From assembly GCA_024529925.1 (NCBI GenBank), contig JAFEUB010001183.1:90750-154749 (forward strand): 64,000 nt of DNA, read 5' to 3'. The position numbers and the translations under genes are program-made. The notes under the pieces are model-generated. The model saw only the letters and a program-made list of their open reading frames with translations, ran no database searches and was not told the origin of the DNA. Of the stretch, positions 62,287-64,000 are shown in pieces. This stretch comes from Ophthalmolycus amberensis. Lineage: Eukaryota; Chordata; Actinopteri; Perciformes; Zoarcidae. Every line of letters begins with the position of its first letter. Within the stretch, counting starts at the first letter, position 1.

Positions 62287-62951
62287 ATGGTGAACTTTTG
62301 TGCTGTCTTTGGTTGTGGCAGCAGAGCTGATAGAGACAATCAATCATTCTTTCGTTTGCCAGCGGTCATTACACATCAAGGAAATGACACGAAGGAGCTA
62401 TCCAAGCGACGTCGCGAGAAATGGCTGTCACGCATCTCTCGAGATATAAAGGAATGGAATTTGGCGTACACTAGAGTATGTGCGGATCACTTTATAAGTG
62501 GTAAGTGATTTTATTTACAAATTCGTTTGTGAACAGTATTTAATTAAGGAAATATAAATTAATCCGATAAGACTACTTCGGTAAACTTGTATTTCAATGT
62601 TTATTACAAACTGTTTCAGGTAAACCCTCTACTCTCCAAGATGCCGATAATCCAGACTGGTCTCCGTCTCTAAAACTTGGACATGAGAAGGTTACCGAAG
62701 CTTCATCGGCCCGTGACAGCAGTCGGTACCAGAGACGTGTCGAGCGTGTACAACAGGCGAAACACATAGATGCAGCCTCAGCATTGCTTGATATGAGTTT
62801 AACGTCGGATCATGCATATGACAGCCCACCAGCAGCAGAGGATGAGGACGAGGATAAGAAGAACCAAGCCAACCAGACAGACCTCGGTGGGGCCACGATT
62901 GCAGCAATGCAAGCTGAGATGCAGCGCCTACTCACGGAAAATCAGAATTGA
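62287..62951 (+). pseudogene. Transposase gene remnant, copy 3
   Basis: Exon 1 (62287-62500) keeps an intact THAP finger with substitutions such as Ser-to-Trp near residue 57 and Lys-Lys to Asn-Gln near 18-19. The intron sites are kept; exon 2 starts at 62620. A missing T in the AATTTG run causes a TGA at 62949-62951 in the coiled coil, giving at most 181 aa: a THAP domain plus linker without DDE domain. Downstream the DDE region is deleted and only the final codons remain near 63020-63073. If expressed, a THAP-only protein could compete for transposon ends, but this is speculation. Confidence 0.82.
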
Positions 62952-63290
62952 AAAAGGAACTTTCCGATGAACGATCCATGTTTGATTCACAATTTTTCGA
63001 AAATAATGATGAAAAAGTGATTATTTGCTGTGCTCTAACAAACCTGTGCCCATCCGTAGTTCCGATAGAGTGATGTTGGACAGGTTATGTGTAGTACTGT
63101 ATGATATATGGGATACTGCAATGTGTGAATGGTGATTTTCGACACTGTCACTCACTCTAAATGTATGTGCCATAGACTTCTGTAAATACACATCAGCGTT
63201 GAGTCAGCATGTTTCTTCTAACATACAAGTATTTTGTACTGGATAATTGTGAAAGTAAAACTACATACATTTCCAAGTTGTACAGTGTAT

Positions 63291-63296
63291 TTTATT
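63291..63296 (-). terminator. AATAAA signal of gene 2 remnant, copy 3
   Basis: Conserved position relative to the gene 2 stop at 63386-63388. Confidence 0.5.
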
Positions 63297-63385
63297 GTTT
63301 GTTGTTCTTCCAATCAATCCACATACATGTATGTTGTATTACACTGAGTAAACATTGAATATTGCTAACACAGCTACTACATATA

Positions 63386-63703
63386 TCACTTGTTAGTTTT
63401 ACGAGGCTTCTTTTTAGATTGTTTTCGACAGTCAGGGCAGAGCCACTTGCCTTTCCGAACACGTCGTTTGATTTTTCAGACAGACCAAGTGATACCAGAC
63501 TACTTTGCAATTTCATCTTCACACATTATCATGTCATCATAGTCCTCAGACTCCCACAATAAACAGTATGTTGGCGAGTGGTCATCATCTGCACTCGCAA
63601 GGCCAGCCATACAGTTACAGTGCGCGCAAAGGAATCTTTCTGTCATTCTCAGCAACCAGCCACGGCTTCAGAGCAGTCTCTTCAGGCGTTGTGAATGCAT
63701 TAC
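63386..63703 (-). pseudogene. Gene 2 remnant, copy 3
   Basis: Only the tail (PHD finger and basic end, 63386-63597) and the start of exon 2 (SWIM region, 63598-63703) survive, joined by a large deletion. Several frameshifts (an extra CGT and T near 63465-63475, a lost C and added A near 63553-63562) destroy the PHD frame. The exon 2 acceptor TGTTACAG is still present near 63704-63711. No product is expected. Confidence 0.78.
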
Positions 63704-64000
63704 CTGTAACAGGGGAAATTAAGTTGTTACATATATTTTATAAATATGAAGGTAAAAAAACATGAGATTCTAATTTATCCAAAATACTGAGATTTAATTA
63801 TGTTTGACCAGAGTTTCATTTTTCTTTCCCAGTTACATCACACATAAAGCTGGTGTTCGAGTGTTTGATGTATCTCTGTGCATTGAATTTGAAAAAAAAA
63901 GTAAAAATAATTTATAAAAGAGTCGATAGACCACGGAATCTTAAATAATTTTCTATATTATATATTTATATATTATATATTAATTATATATATATTATAT
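63704..64000 (-). other. Intron-derived sequence of copy 3, AT-rich end
   Basis: Matches the gene 2 intron of copies 1 and 2 with many small indels up to about 63953, then jumps to (AT)-rich sequence like the centre of the intron palindrome. The window ends here, so the right TIR is not seen. Confidence 0.7.

Larger units (their letters stand above)
62188..64000 (+). mobile_element. ISL2EU-type transposon copy 3, deleted and divergent, right end outside window
   Basis: Begins AGAGTGGTCTCG after AT at 62186-62187, at the same unit position as copies 1 and 2. The first 750 bp align to copy 1 without indels but with about 2% substitutions. Two large deletions follow. Near 63020 most of the DDE domain is gone, and near 63598 most of gene 2 exon 2 is gone, with a CTCGC microhomology. 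After 62945 there are about 20 small indels, mostly in base runs. A further deletion near 63955 joins the intron to AT-rich palindrome sequence. It cannot encode a transposase. Confidence 0.87.

Noticed and set aside
1..64000. CRISPR array or bacterial origin
   Set aside because: The repeats are kilobase-long and directly adjacent without spacers; spliced genes, THAP, SWIM and PHD domains and AATAAA signals mark a eukaryote.

Overview
This is eukaryotic, almost certainly metazoan, DNA: spliced genes with GT-AG introns, AATAAA signals, a THAP-domain transposase, a SWIM/YqaJ/PHD-finger gene, and no ribosome-binding sites or operons. The gene pair is typical of ISL2EU-type DNA transposons (PIF/Harbinger-ISL2EU-Spy group), known from many aquatic invertebrates and fishes. 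The species cannot be named from the sequence.

Most of the window is one head-to-tail satellite array with an unusually long monomer of about 1,074 bp, roughly 49 units. The first 16 kb is a mixed zone of full units (about 1,074 bp), units lacking 69 bp (about 1,006 bp) and units lacking about 158 bp (about 915 bp), partly alternating as a 1.92-kb dimer. From about 15.9 to 62.2 kb the units are nearly identical. I see no host gene in the satellite; its short open frames lack ATG starts and are repeated only because the array is homogenised.

Four copies of one transposon family sit in the array, each flanked by a 2-bp AT duplication and beginning AGAGTRGTCT. (0) 1452-2513 is a 1.06-kb internally deleted copy in reverse orientation. 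(1) 23872-30212 is near full length, but its second gene is split by about 1.2 kb of satellite DNA. (2) 33438-38557 is complete, with both genes open. (3) 62188 to the window end is a divergent, deleted copy that leaves the window in AT-rich sequence. Copies 1 and 2 lie at the same monomer position and share flanking variants, so they were multiplied by a block duplication of the array and not by separate transposition.

The transposon genes are convergent. Gene 1 (plus strand, two exons) encodes a 491-aa THAP/DDE transposase. Gene 2 (minus strand, two exons) encodes a SWIM-zinc-finger, YqaJ-like nuclease with a C-terminal PHD finger. In copy 2 an exact 195-codon in-frame duplication gives an 814-aa protein with two D/E-x-K nuclease cores and two PHD-like segments. 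Copy 1 carries the same duplication, later interrupted by satellite DNA with fold-back filler at the join. The most unusual features are this satellite-transposon interplay, a monomer breakpoint used twice with hairpin filler, and the duplicated nuclease core.
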